Source of the DNA: Spongospora subterranea f. sp. subterranea
Taxonomy: Eukaryota > Endomyxa: Phytomyxea > Phytomyxea > Plasmodiophorida
Length of the DNA stretch: 64,000 bases
Direction of reading: 5' to 3'
Assembly (NCBI GenBank): GCA_049724395.1
Contig: JAUGWO010000030.1
Coordinates: 124,001 to 188,000 of the forward strand
Position 1 is the first letter of the stretch; each line of letters opens with the position of its first letter. Shown piece after piece: positions 42,087-53,411 of the stretch. The notes under the pieces are model-generated. The model worked only from the letters and a program-made list of their open reading frames with translations. It did not search any database and had not been told where the DNA came from. The translations under genes and the position numbers were made by a program.

Positions 42087-44192
42087 ATGATCAGTCGCCC
42101 GTCGGAACTGTTCCGCCATCAATGGCTGAACCTGTTCAATCGTGCAGCAAAGGGATGCCAAACTACCGCCAAAGAGCGTGATATCCTGGAGGTTATTGAT
42201 AATCTTTGGTATTGTTATGATCTCGACCGACAACACATCCTTTCGGAAGCGCAAATCGCCCAAATCTGTCATGACTGTATCGAGGTATTTGGTCCTGATA
42301 CCCAATCGAGCAATGTCCGTTAATATTGCACACGATCACAATCAGGGTATGTCCAATGTGCAGCCGATACGATCGCAATACGACGACCAGGTTTGGTCGC
42401 GATCGATGGCGAATGCTGCCCAGCTCATGCTCAGCGATATACTCGACAATAGTCGCGATCACCATCATCGCCATCGATCGGTCGTCACCTACGATCAATT
42501 CCATAAAGGGCTCAACCGCTTTCTAACCAATGACCATGTCGTGGTTCTTCCCGGTCCCCAAATCCCCGACTCGTCATCCGACCTAGTTCGCCACCTAGTC
42601 GGCACTGTTCGCCAGTCGTACAGGACCATGGCACAACTGGTGCGGCACCCGTCGAAATACGATCGGGAGTTGGTCGAAGCGCATATGAACATGGTCGGGG
42701 ACGTCGATAAAGAGCGATTGCAGATGGCGTTGTCTCGGACGGTGTCCCGATTATTACACAAGTACGAGCGCTGGAGTAGTTCTGGTTGACGCCGGCAGAA
42801 ACAGTTGACCACCCGTTAATTCATTAATAGGTATCGGATTTCCCGAAAGTCGGTTGCTATGTTCGCGAATTGTGGTCGATTACGTCGTGTGTCGAAGGGC
42901 GATGCGATTGGAGCGACACATCAGAGATCCGCCAATAGCTCGTTTATCGTGTTAACAGGATCACTAATAGTGCACGATGACGACACCACTCAACCTGCCA
43001 TTATCGGGGGGAATATCGCCACTCTCCATCCAGGCGATATATTTCTGTCCGATATCGATTCTCCAGTTGATCGCCGTGTTCTAGCGGTATCAGGTACACA
43101 AACAATGCCCTGGAGATTGCCATTGTTAACTCATATCGGGGCGTGTCAGACTCGATCGTGTTGGGAATATCACAAAATCACATTCATCAGTATATAGAAC
43201 GGCGACATCTGCACCAAATCGCCAATGTTCTTCGACGATGTTGGCAATTATCAAAAATTATCTGACGCCATCCTAATCGATATCGCCAGCACGTCCCGAT
43301 TAGAACCATATTCTCATAACCAGGTTAATTTCCTCATTTTGCCCCACCACGTCCATAACATCAACATTCTCCTAGATCGTAGTGCAACAGGGCGGGCCAT
43401 TGTCCAACGATGTGTTCATGGTTGCTTCCGGGTCGGCCCGGGTCGTCATCGAAATGCCATCGCGTGTGTTCGGGCCGTTGCGACGCAAACACGAATCAAC
43501 GCGTATCGCTTCATACCTCAATTCTCCTGTTGTCGGCGAGTTCGATTCCGATTTGACTCAACTGACCTGTGGCGAGGGCGCGTTCATCGATATGGATTCA
43601 CTGGTTATCGGCGATATGTTCGGTTATGAATCTGGGAAACTGTTCAACGTATCAGTGCAGTGTGATAACGATATCGCCGCTGCGACAACCCGTCCAGATT
43701 CTGCTGATGTCGCGCCGAGACCTCACCCGGATTCTGTCGCCGAACGATCTCTCGGCGATACTGGCATCGGGTCGCATGAGCAAGACGAAGGCGAAGGTGT
43801 TGGACGACCTGGAGAAGGGGAATCGGTGGGTGCAGTATTGTCAAGCGGTTGGCGATTCTGGCAAAGGAGATCGCACAGTTCCTCTCGCCAGGGATTTATA
43901 TGGTTCTGGCTCGAACCGACCTCTGACGCGATCGCGTTCGGTGCATCATATCAAGGCGGAGATCGGTAACCTGATCGATAGTATTCATCTCGATTCGATT
44001 CAGGGAGCGCCTCAGCAGCGCGTGATCGATTCGCTGACAATGGAGCAGGTACGCCAATACGGCAAACAATTCACGATTGAGGATTGCTCGGATCTGCTGC
44101 TAAAATCGCCCCAGTCTATCGATAAAATCATCGCGGCTCACGAGCTTGCCTTCGACAATGCCCAGGCTTCCACCAGCGCCGCCGAGAAATAG
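42087..44192 (+). CDS. Cyclic-nucleotide-binding-domain protein, CNBD2-like
   Basis: Start MISRPSELFRHQWLNLFNRA at 42087. Exon 1 has a degenerate EF-hand-like helix-loop-helix (WYCYDLDRQHILSEAQIAQI). A GTATTT donor after CHDCIE and an acceptor before GMSNVQPIRSQYDDQ fit a 65-nt intron. Then YDQFHKGLNRFLTNDHVVVL, and a first cNMP-like barrel: MFANCGRLRRVSKGDAIGAT, SSFIVLTGSLIVHDD, LHPGDIFL. A second barrel follows: SNDVFMVASGSARVVIEMPS and CGEGAFIDMDSLVIGDMFGY. The C-terminus reads SRRDLTRILSPNDLSAILAS, then KGNRWVQYCQAV and a basic tail ending ASTSAAEK at TAG 44192. Two tandem cNMP domains with this kind of tail resemble CNBD2, a sperm-flagellum protein. The phosphate-binding cassette is weak, so nucleotide binding is uncertain. 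Confidence 0.6.
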
Positions 44193-45855
44193 TGTGTCGC
44201 CTGATCGGTTCCCGAACATTCTAGATAACGCTCAACCGCGTTGGGAAGGGGGTTCGAGAATACGGGGTCGTGGGCCACAATCGGAAATCGCTCGGCTCTC
44301 TCAGACGCGATCCCATTCGAATCTTAATGCCAGCGGTGCTGTCCATCACTGAAGCGTCAACGTTGATCGACGCCAAGGGAAAATCGCACATAATTTACCA
44401 TGTCGATATCAAAGTCGGAAACTACCACCGATCGTCTCACAAAAAATACAGTGAGTTTCGGTTGTTCGACAAGATCTGGAAATTGATGTAAATCGTTTCG
44501 GAACTGCATTGACCAAACGGTTTCTTGACAATGATATAGGTCGCCGGGGGTGGATATCAAACTACCGCCGAAAATCTGGTTCGGGAATAAGTCTGATAGC
44601 GTGGTCGAGGATCGAAAGCTGTGTTTAACGGCGTATTTGAGTGACTTGATCAAGGTGAAAGAGATGTCGCCATTCGTCAGCAAGTTTCTGGTCGTTCCTC
44701 AGGATATCATCGATACGCTGCGAACCGAGCTCAACAAATTGAACGGCGATGATAGTAATGGGGACGGGGCTGGCGTGGAACCGGATCCTCCGATAAAGGC
44801 GCCGGTGGGAGTGGTCGTCCACTTGCTCGACAACAGCAGCAACAACAACAAAAGTGCCTCGTCGTCCAGCTATACGGGATCTGGCGATCGTGGTGCTGGT
44901 GGGCAGGGTCAAAAGCAGCACCGGTTCGAATTCGTACGTGCAACGAACCGCCCTGGATCCGGCGCGGCACAAGCTCAGAAAAAATGCCAGCGCGGAGACA
45001 TCGTCGGAACCGCAATTATCGTCAACCACAGTTCGCCAATCACTCAAACACAACATCAGTTCCGAATCATTAACAAAGATGAGATCAGGACCTGTTCCCC
45101 AAAAGCTCAGACCGAATACCACCTCGGAATCATTGACGACGTCGAGGTCCATCACTGCTAATCAACAGCTCAGATCCAATATTAGTTCAGAATCGCAGGC
45201 GAGCTCGACATCCATCACTGCTAATCAGCAGCTCCGACACATTATCAGCTCGGAATCGTTGGCGAATCTGAGGGCGTCCGAACATTCAAAACACAATCGA
45301 AGCTCGAAAACGTCAAGATCAGCGGATCCGGATCAGCAACATCTCAAACACAAGACCTTCGCAGGAAAATCGATGACGACCCCGCAACCGTCGTACGATA
45401 CCGGCGGTCAAGTTAGCAGGAGCAAAAAGAACGAATCGAATATGGACGTCGATGGACACAGATTGACCGACGTTCCTGCGAACATAGGCGGCAATCGATT
45501 GAGTCACAAACGGAGAAGCAATACGGGCAAGGAATCGGTGTCGCCATTGAGCGGCCACATTGACGACGATGAAGCGGCGGCGGTCAGGACGAGCCCCCTC
45601 AGTAAGTTGGAGCTGCAGAAATCAGCGGATCGACCGCCGTCGAACACGCAGGAGGCGGAGTGCAATTCCAAGGGTGAATCCCACCATTCCCTGTTGCGGT
45701 GCGTCAAGTCGTTCACCGCATTGACGCCAGGGCAGTTGTCGCTGGAGAAAGGGGAGATTCTGCAGGAGCTGCGATGCGCCAATGGTTGGTATTATGGACA
45801 GGATAAGACCGGCCGCACAGGGTACTTCCCCAGCTCGATCGTTCAAAGAATTTAA
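44158..45855 (+). CDS. PX-SH3 domain protein
   Basis: Probable start MPRLPPAPPRNSVSPDRF at 44158, overlapping the last 35 nt of the upstream gene in another frame. Intron 44252-44333 joins RWEG to AVLSITEAS. PX domain (phosphoinositide binding): TLIDAKGKSHIIYHVDIKVG, HKKYSEFRLFDKIWKL, a 51-nt intron, then GVDIKLPPKIWFGNK and RKLCLTAYLSDLI, including the R/K..Y.EF and LPPK elements. A long Ser/Asn-rich linker has imperfect repeats of ISSESL (45040-45280). The C-terminal SH3 reads SFTALTPGQLSLEKGEILQE, NGWYYGQDK and GRTGYFPSSIVQRI, with the ALTP..LS, WY.G and YFPSSIV signature; TAA at 45855. PX plus SH3 suggests a membrane-trafficking or oxidase-organiser-type adaptor; the partner is unknown. 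Frame change near 44870 implies one more intron in the linker. Confidence 0.8.
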
Positions 45856-46137
45856 TACAGAGAGTATCGCAATTAAACCCTGGGCAAATACGACCGTTTG
45901 CTTAGATACTGCTTCGATCCTGATCAGATACCAGGCATTGCTAATAACCACACCAATTTGCATCGCCATTTCCTCGGAGATGATTATTGGTTGATAATGT
46001 CACAAGCTGTGCCGGCTCTCTGTCCTTATCATCCTTTAACACTAACACCTCACCTAATCGCATTATTTACGAAAGCCATCGATGCGTTTTATACGAAGAT
46101 TAGATATTTGATGATGGAGCGCCCATGATCTCCCCCA

Positions 46138-46747
46138 TCATTGGGCGTCTGTCTCGTCGGGCAGTTCCGGTCCAAGTCGCTCAATGGAGCCGTATATGGC
46201 GGCCTGCCAACCGATCGTCTGAGAAGATGTGACAGGTGTGGTATATTTACGAGGGGGCGGTATCCCGTTCCTGTTCAACGACCACCCCAATCCATGTTTG
46301 ACGTAGGCACGCATGGAATCGGCCATCTCCTGTTGACGAACTCGGATCAGACCGATTCCCAGCAACAATGGTGCGGGGACGACACCTTGCTTAGCTTCAT
46401 TGGCGCTTCACCGACGCCGCCATTCTGCCGATGATAATCAACCTAAATGCGGCGAGCATAAACGGACCGGTCAATTCAGGAAAGCGTTGTGTTCACCATG
46501 AACTTATGTAGGGGGCCACGGCGAGCCTTATTCAGCAGCTCCTCCTTGATGGAAGGGTCCAATCCTGGAAAAAAATTCAACAGTTGTGTAGGTTGTTGAG
46601 ATATTTGTGACTACCCGAATCAGCTGCAAGGAACCCATAGAACTCATACCAATCCTCTGTAGCTTGAACCTCTGATTCTATTCGTTGCCGCCAATTTTGG
46701 TCTTCATGAACACGGTTCAAAGTCTCTTGCTCAGAAGTTGCCGCCAT
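46138..46747 (-). CDS. CIMIP1/LLC1-like (C20orf85-type) ciliary microtubule inner protein
   Basis: Start MAATSEQETLNRVHEDQNWR at 46747, then QRIESEVQATEDWYEFYGFL. This parallels C20orf85, where the N-terminus has (D/Q)E.W+.R...E.....W...WGFL. An intron of about 50 nt (GTAGTC ... TTTTTTCCAG) joins AADSG to LDPSIKEELLNKARRGPLHK FM. A second intron (GTGAAC donor at ATG|GTGAAC) most simply joins to QGVVPAPLLLGIGLIRVRQQ. The C-terminus has PVTSSQTIGWQAAIYGSIER, like the QTT.GFIGWRS block of C20orf85. About 150 residues. Family knowledge: a protein lining the lumen of axonemal microtubules. Similarity is short, so the name is tentative. Confidence 0.5.
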
Positions 46748-46986
46748 GCACAAGAAAAGTCGCCGCGCCTCAGATCCTCAAAAAGAATGGGATATTGTAC
46801 TGGTACTGTCGTGTGATCCAAAAGCGCATATCACAAAAGAATGCGATATATTAATGGTACTGTCTTGTGACCAAAACGAGTGACACCGCATAGACACATG
46901 CCAATAAATTACAATTCAAATTGAAACTACAGGACACCCACCAACCGGATCAGATGCGCACAGAAACCTCAAATGTGTATTCGATG

Positions 46987-48180
46987 CTAATTTCTCTGAA
47001 AAGTGCCTCGCCTCAAAACAGCCAATATACTGTTTCCTTGGCTTTTAAGAATGCCAGCAGTACCAATAAAAAATACAATGGCAGTCCCAGCGATTCGTAA
47101 CGTTCTGATACGAGTGCGTCGTCTTTGCAAAGCATGGCGTTGTTGCCTTTGAACGGCCTGTTTCCTGATGGGAAATGTGGCTAGTGTGCTGTCAAGGTGT
47201 TTCTCTTTGACGTCTGCACGACTGATGGAATGAGATCGCATGGGAATTCGCACTTCATCTGAGTCAGCATAGCAGATCTGATGAAGCACATTCTGAAATA
47301 TATATCTGATAAAAAGTAATTTGTCGTGTTCATGTGGGCAAGGGTCATAAAATCCATCCTGTAAGCAAGTATCTGACACCTATCAAGTCAGATGGTATGC
47401 AGTTACTGACCAAGAAAATTTTAGTCCTTGAGTGATCTACCAGCTCGGAACATTGGACCATACATTGGACAGGAATTGTTACATCGATACAGCTTCCTGG
47501 TGGGCGATCCAGGGCTCCCCGGTGCTTAAGATCACCGTATAGGGCTTTAACGATGATCACTCCATCTCGCTGATATTCAATAGCTCGGAGGGCCTTGACT
47601 GTCTCAGCCATATTGCTGACCATTGTGATTGCTCTTAGCCGAATATGGGATATAATTTCATGAAATTCCGCCTCAGGTACTTCACGTATCCCATGATGTA
47701 AATCGTAGAGAAGGCGATGATAACGGTCACGAATATGCTGTAACCAATTTTGAAATAAACCAAACCGTCAGGCACTGATATACCATACCTGTCCGGCAGT
47801 TGTGATTTGATGGAATCTATCCAGCTCAGAAGAGGACTTTACAGCCCTATCAGGATGGTATTGCTTCACCAGACGCCTGTAGGCACTTTGAACTTCTTGT
47901 GTGCTAGCGTTGACATCAACTCCTGGAGACCAGAGTGAACAAATGGCCTTCAAACAACATTAATAGAAAGCCCGTTTCAGAGAATGATAGAGTGATAGAG
48001 CGAATATATTGACTTTTTCGAAAAACAAAATGAAATATCACCTAATATCGCATAAGCGTCTTCATCAGGCTCAATGATCGTCGGTGATTCAGCATCGTCA
48101 TCATCGCTGTCGTCAAGTTCCGCTCCATTCACAGCAGGAAACACGATGGGGTGGGCATTGCCATTGAGATTTACGACCAT
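46987..48180 (-). CDS. J-domain protein with DNAJC11-type C-terminus
   Basis: Start MVVNLNGNAHPIVFPAVNG at 48180, with an acidic stretch, then DAYAILG joined over an intron to VDVNASTQEVQSAYRRLVKQ YHPDRA: a J domain with the essential HPD, which stimulates Hsp70. After FHQITTAGQ a 50-nt intron leads straight to HIRDRYHRLLYDLHHGI and EIISHIRLRAITMVSNMAET. Then EYQRDGVIIVKALYGDL, SCIDVTIPVQCMVQCSEL, GFYDPCPHEHDKLLFIRYIF and RIPMRSHSI match the DUF3395 end of DNAJC11 (..I..A.YG.., IDVT+P+Q.LV, GFYDPC, RIP..SH). The large central region of DNAJC11 is missing. After the DNAJC11-like end there is an extra basic stretch and a hydrophobic helix (IAGTAIVFFIGTAGIL). DNAJC11 works with MICOS in mitochondria; the same is inferred here. 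Confidence 0.75.
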
Positions 48181-48189
48181 CTATAGGTT

Positions 48190-48640
48190 GGGTGGAAGAG
48201 CAATGAACCAGATGGACTAATGAGCTGTTGATATCGAGAATGAGCTGTTGATATCGACAATGAGAGAGGGAACAGGGGTTACACTTAGACAGAGAAGAGG
48301 GGACACGTCATCCTGGAGTGCGGGCGGACCCCTACACTGTACATATACACACACACGGGATACAGTGCCCACTGGATGACATTGACAGAACCAAGGAGGA
48401 ACCTCTTTCCACTGGTGACGGCGGGACCCGTGTAGGTACTGTAGTAGATTACAACCACACCAAGCCAAGTGGTTTGGTGTGGTTGGTCTTCGGTATGGTT
48501 GGGGTTTGGTCTGTTTACAAGGTTGATCTGGGTTGTTCGGCATACTCTCTTGAGTGTCGAATGGACCGGTCGAGATTTGATGTGCACAACATCAATCGTT
48601 GAGGAAGTGAAAGCGTAGTACAATAGGGAATGGACGAAAC
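48190..48640 (+). other. Low-complexity intergenic stretch
   Basis: No gene supported. Holds a 16-bp direct duplication (TGAGCTGTTGATATCGA at 48221 and 48240), a short CA run (48346-48356) and a G/T-rich strand-biased tract at about 48465-48540 (GTGGTTTGGTGTGGTTGGTC and similar). It is the upstream flank of the J-domain gene. Confidence 0.6.
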
Positions 48641-48644
48641 CCTT

Positions 48645-49270
48645 CTAAATCATCACATCATGTTCACAATAATCCACAAGTTGCGCATACCATCCTGCAG
48701 TACTTGAACGGAACGAGTGACTTCGGACTGTTATATCGTTATGATGACAAAGTTGGCGGAGAAACATGTGCTTCTTGACTATTCTGATTCTGATTTGGGC
48801 GGGAGATCTGGACACTCGACGCTCAACTTCTGGATATGTGTTCCTTCTGAATGGATGTCCAGTGTCACGTCGTTCAAAGAAGCAAACATCCACCGCCTTG
48901 TCGTCCTGTGAGGCCGAGACGATCGCATCTTCACTGGCTGCTGCGGAAGCAGTCTGGCTTCGAAACGTCTTAGAAGAGCTTGGTTTCGAGCAAAAGTCTG
49001 TTCCGGTCCTTTTGCAGGACAATCAAGGATCAATTTCGTTCGCTCAAAATGAAATCAATCACTCAAAGATGAAACATCTTGCTCTTCGGCACCATTTTAT
49101 TCGTGAATTGATTGCTAGCAATCAAATTCATGTTGCGTATGTTCCCACCGCCAAGAATCTTGCAGATATATTTACGAAACCCCTTGGGAAGATGCAGTTC
49201 TGGGAGTTACGAGCTAAACGTCAATGCATCTCTCGCATCTCAAGCTTCTCTTTTTCTTTTTTCGTTTGCT
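48645..49270 (+). mobile_element. Ty1/copia fossil, RNase H end
   Basis: Translation shows SSCEAETIASSLAAAEAVWL, LLQDNQGSISFAQNE, HSKMKHLALRHHFIRELI and VAYVPTAKNLADIFTKPLG, the copia RNase H and polyprotein end (Q DN..SI..A.N...H...KHI...+HF+RE). Upstream from 48650 a piece with ILQYLNGTSDFGLL belongs to the same region. The rest of the element is absent. Its end is duplicated in inverted orientation (next entry). Relatively young by arm identity, but a fragment. Confidence 0.85.
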
Positions 49271-49820
49271 GAGGAAGAGTCACACCACAATGGACGCAGC
49301 GCGCCAAGAGCGCATGCGAGCAATGCAGCTCGCCCACGACCCCAACCCGGCCAGCATGCAGGCTGTGCGGGAGATGTTGAACAAATACAGAAGCGGGCTG
49401 CAGCTTCCCCACCGCTCCACATTTCAGGCATTTTAGCCCGCCTCTGTATTTGTTCAACATCTCCCGCACAGCCTGCATGCTGGCCGGGTTGGGGTCGTGG
49501 GCGAGCTGCATTGCTCGCATGCGCTCTTGGCGCGCTGCGTCCATTGTGGTGTGACTCTTCCTCAGCAAACGAAAAAAGAAAAAGAGAAGCTTGAGATGCG
49601 AGAGATGCATTGACGTTTAGCTCGTAACTCCCAGAACTGCATCTTCCCAAGGGGTTTCGTAAATATATCTGCAAGATTCTTGGCGGTGGGAACATACGCA
49701 ACATGAATTTGATTGCTAGCAATCAATTCACGAATAAAATGGTGCCGAAGAGCAAGATGTTTCATCTTTGAGTGATTGATTTCATTTTGAGCGAACGAAA
49801 TTGATTCCTTGATTGTCCTG
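49016..49820. repeat. Near-perfect inverted repeat (~385-bp arms) of the copia end
   Basis: Left arm 49016-49399 and right arm 49435-49820 are almost identical complements, differing by a few bases (for example GGATCAATT vs GGAATCAATT near the outer end and one base near the hairpin base). Loop is about 35 bp (49400-49434). The arms include the copia end plus about 130 bp downstream that encodes MDAARQERMRAMQLAHDPNP in both arms. A long cruciform-capable palindrome. Confidence 0.95.
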
Positions 49821-49829
49821 ATAGTTCAA

Positions 49830-50900
49830 CAGGAGTTGAACATTTACAGCATCATAACCGTTGTTCTAAGGCCAAACCAGGAAGACCATCGGCGCATATA
49901 TTCATTGTTTATCACGGCAACAAGCGAACCCATCGTATACCCGACAACAATCGTATTGCAGAACATCGCGACCCACGCCATGATAAGGGTTGCCTGTTCT
50001 TCATTAACCCCGATGGATGATCAGAAATTCATGATTGCTGTATGTGATTTCATGGGAGCTGTTAATTTGAGGATAAAATTGAGGGTTGATCCATGCCAAA
50101 TAACGGTTACTGTGCTAGCAAACGAATATTCGAGGATTGTTTTGAAACACTGACTCGCGACCGCTTCTTCAGGAGAATGGGGTGGTACACGCGGGAAACA
50201 CCAACTATTTCACTGATACTCAGTCAGAATATATTAATACAGTGGAAATCAAGAAATCCCATATGCTTTACAGGCTGGCAACGTCATTAATCACACTAAC
50301 TTTACCGACAAAACATTTCACCGAGCTTTGAAGGTCGCAGAGTGCGCCAAATCCATAACATCATAGACGGTACTGAAAATTGCACAATATGCAGAAAGAT
50401 AACAACACCTATCCAATATTGTGATCATGTTCATGTTCATGCTTCTTCGCTATCTTCTTATTACGTTGACCAATTATGAATTGTTTTCCATCGATTGAAA
50501 AAAACGCACTGTCGGGGTGTTCCATACAGGTTCTCGGCAATTGTTGAAAACGACAGAGAAACGTAGAGGTCCACATATACAGTTTGTATAGTAATGACGG
50601 TACGACTGCGTGAGCGTTTGATTGCAACGTGGCAAAGTAGAAATACGATAACAGGTGTCGACTGTAGGACATTACCTCTACCGTTTACGGTAGAGCGAAA
50701 TACGGCTGTTATTTCATAGGTTGATTGATTGGTTGAGAGTTATTCATAAAGCGTTATTGTCCCACTGGATCGGTCGTGGATAATCGCACGGCGCTGATCG
50801 ATTCAGACAATTGGATCCATTTCCACACGACCCCAGGATTCCGTTAGAAATGGGCTCGGCACGGAGTCAAAGGGGGTTGACTTAAAGCGGGTTCGGTAGT
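49830..50900. other. Unassigned ~1 kb
   Basis: A plus frame at 49850-50153 reads RIYSLFITATSEPIVYPTTI and QKFMIAVCDFMGAVNLRIKL, alternating hydrophobic in a beta-like way, but no family or gene structure can be given. The last 200 bp presumably carry the TRAPPC13 promoter. Confidence 0.3.
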
Positions 50901-50904
50901 GGTC

Positions 50905-52620
50905 ATGTCCTCTACTGTTCCCAGCCCATCCCCATCTCCCAGCAATGGCGCTTTCTCTGTTCGGGTCAGGCGGCTTCAATCGCCGGATTTGGCTCTTCCC
51001 AGGCTGTCGGTGTCCGAGTCCTCCCCTGACGTCGCTCTGCTTTCCACCGATTTCGGCAACGTCTATACCGGCGAGACTTTTAGGGCGTTTTTCATCGTTG
51101 CGGCCACCGAAACTGTCAAAGATGTGCAGGTGAAGCTGAACATGAAATCTCTAGCAGCTGAGATAGTATTACTGGATTCGACGGTGATCGAAACAATGAA
51201 TGGCAACGATACTCAAGAATTTATTTTCGCACATGAGATAACATCTCCAGGGTTATACCAGTAAGTCCAATCCAAATAAGTTTTTGCAAAGAACCTTAAT
51301 TGCATCTGCTTTTTCATTGGAAGCGAAACCCGATTTTTTTATTTCATATTTGCTCTATTTGAAGAGGTTAAAGACGCTCCTTTTTTCTCTTTTGAACAAT
51401 CATACTAAATGTCTGTTTCGTTCACAAAGCATATGCAATTTTTTTTTAACACCCAACTGTTTTTTATACAGAAAACTTTCTTCTTTGCTTTGATCGTCGT
51501 TTTGCCTGCAGAAATCTGTTTTCAATGATTATTTTCTTTCTTGAATCAACTATTTGGATTGCAATTGTGAGTTCACCAAAACATCGCTTTCAAACGGATT
51601 TATTAATTCACGTTCAGTATGATTTGCCACATAGACTATACCGAGATCGACTCGTCGTCTAAAACCACATTCACTCGCGTATTTAAGTTCCAAGTTCAGT
51701 CTACTTTTGAAATATCAACCACTGTCTCCAACATTTCGGTCTTCGCCTCTCAATTCATAAAATGGATCTGTTATTGATTCCATTGTTTACATAGAACACT
51801 TTCTTGGCGTCGATTGAGTTGACAAGTCTAATATCGTCACCTGTAATTGTTAGCTCCATTGACTTCATCGTCGATCGAGATCAAGACCCAGGGAGTACCA
51901 GTTCCCTTGTCATTGACACGTCGTTTGATGGGTTCGTCGAAAATTGTTCGCAAAAAAAAATATCACTTACCTAATTTTATGAGTGCCGTTCCCCAGGGAT
52001 ATAATAATGAACCAGAGTGATAAGATTTCCTGCACGTCGCTATTGTCGTGGCATTGTCAAGGTGGCTATTTCAATGAGTGTATACCCATACCATTAGAAG
52101 GACGTTTCAGAATTGCTTGGCAACAACTTTCAACTGGTATTTTTCCATCGGATTGCCCCATTTGATTTTTTGTACTAATTATTTTATAGGTGGTGGGGGG
52201 ACGATCAACTCGTCAATTGTAAAGTGCTTCGTGCCTGATCACTTGTATTTGTACGCTGTCAAAGCTCCAGCTCGCGTTGGTTTAGAAACCATTTTCACTG
52301 TTAGTCTTTGTTGTGGCAACGCCTCAGAAATTGGCAGATCGGATCTCACGTTGGAGTTTGTCAACGATCGTCTATCGTTTTTGCGACCTGTTGGTCCTCT
52401 AGTAAAGGTCATCTCAGTAGCTTGCAACATTCTACAATGGTCTTAATTGTATTTTCAGACTATCGCAAACCTGGACAGTGGTGAGCGCCAAGTTATCACA
52501 GTCGATCTAGTTGGTCTAGCCCCTGGAATACATCCCTTGAACGGAATTAGACTGCATTGTTCAGATTCGGGACAGAATTTTGAATTTGATAATATTTGCC
52601 AGATTGAGATCAGTCTTTAA
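50905..52620 (+). CDS. TRAPPC13: TRAPP complex subunit TRAPPC13
   Basis: Subunit of the TRAPP tethering complex for Golgi traffic and autophagy. Start ATG at 50905 (MSSTVPSPSPSPSN). Exon 1 gives VRRLQSPDLALPRLSVSESS, LLSTDFGNVYTGETFRAFFI and VKDVQVKLNM, the FGNI+LGETF..Y+ block that marks the family. After a long AT-rich intron (about 51262-51617) come SMICHIDYTEIDSSSKTTFT RVFKFQV, matching the C.V.Y....G....RKFFKFQV segment. Later exons have YLYAVKAPARVGLETIFTVS and, at the end, GLAPGIHPLNGIRLHCSDSG and FDNICQIEISL, the G+..+.G++L.D......Y.+D.I.Q+ terminus. TAA at 52618-52620. Middle exons (51840-52140) are only roughly placed. Confidence 0.88.
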
Positions 52621-53405
52621 TAAATCCCTGTTGCACCACCCGAAGTCTATCACCCGAAGTCTATCGTTGGTGTTTAGGTGCAGTGTCTTTTGATTTCGAC
52701 CTCCATCAACCCGTCCAGCACCAAGATCCCTAAGTTGAGCCAAGAATCAATCAGTTTCATGGTTGGAAAAATATCCAGGGGATATCTGACGAGCTAAGGA
52801 TCTGTACTGTATTGTTTATAGTTGTGGCCCAACCTGGGCGATCATCAGATGGAGACCAGCTATGGTGGCACAAATGTCTATGAGAACCGGGGTGTATTAA
52901 TGGGAAACTGGGTATGAAACCATAATTGTTCGATCGCGTCCGACCTCAATATCTGCACAATAACTAGGTTGAGGATCGGTTTGTCTCTGAGTCAAGAAAG
53001 CGTTGCTCGTCAACGCAGAAGACCGCTGCGCTCCCTCAAAGTGAGCAGAAATGTTCATATGAATGGCCGGATCCTTCGAAATCCAAAGACGCTGACACTC
53101 GTGCTCGAGTGTCAACCTTCGCTGTACCGCCTATTCCATTATTTGATACGCGAGCTGTACTAGATCGCAACATCCCAGCTGGAATTAAAGTCAGTCCCCG
53201 CGATGGACCGGTGAACGTCCTCGAGTGGCACATCGCCCACCGAAATACCGACCACATTCAACAACCATCGTTCCCGTCAACTACATATTCAACATCCCAT
53301 CTCCGTTTTCCTACTCGCCATCGTCGTGGATAAACTCCATTTTTACTGTCGACAATACACGTGACTGGTTCCTCGGTTGAACCAGACTACTATATCTCCC
53401 CGTCT
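52621..53405. other. Unassigned between convergent TRAPPC13 and MOB
   Basis: Two overlapping antisense frames (plus 53109-53333 with VPPIPLFDTRAVLDRNIPAG; minus 53036-53257) have some coding-like bias but no recognised domain. A direct duplication TATCACCCGAAGTC occurs at 52647-52672. Confidence 0.3.
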
Positions 53406-53411
53406 TCAGGA

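Noticed and set aside
42284-42342. 31-nt or shorter introns in the CNBD2-like and PX-SH3 genes
   Set aside because: First readings suggested introns of 19-31 nt, but better donors (GTATTT after CHDCIE; GTTCGAG after RWEG) give 65- and 82-nt introns with correct phase.
49240-49765. Mirror-image open frames on both strands
   Set aside because: They are the same sequence read from the two arms of the inverted repeat, not separate genes.
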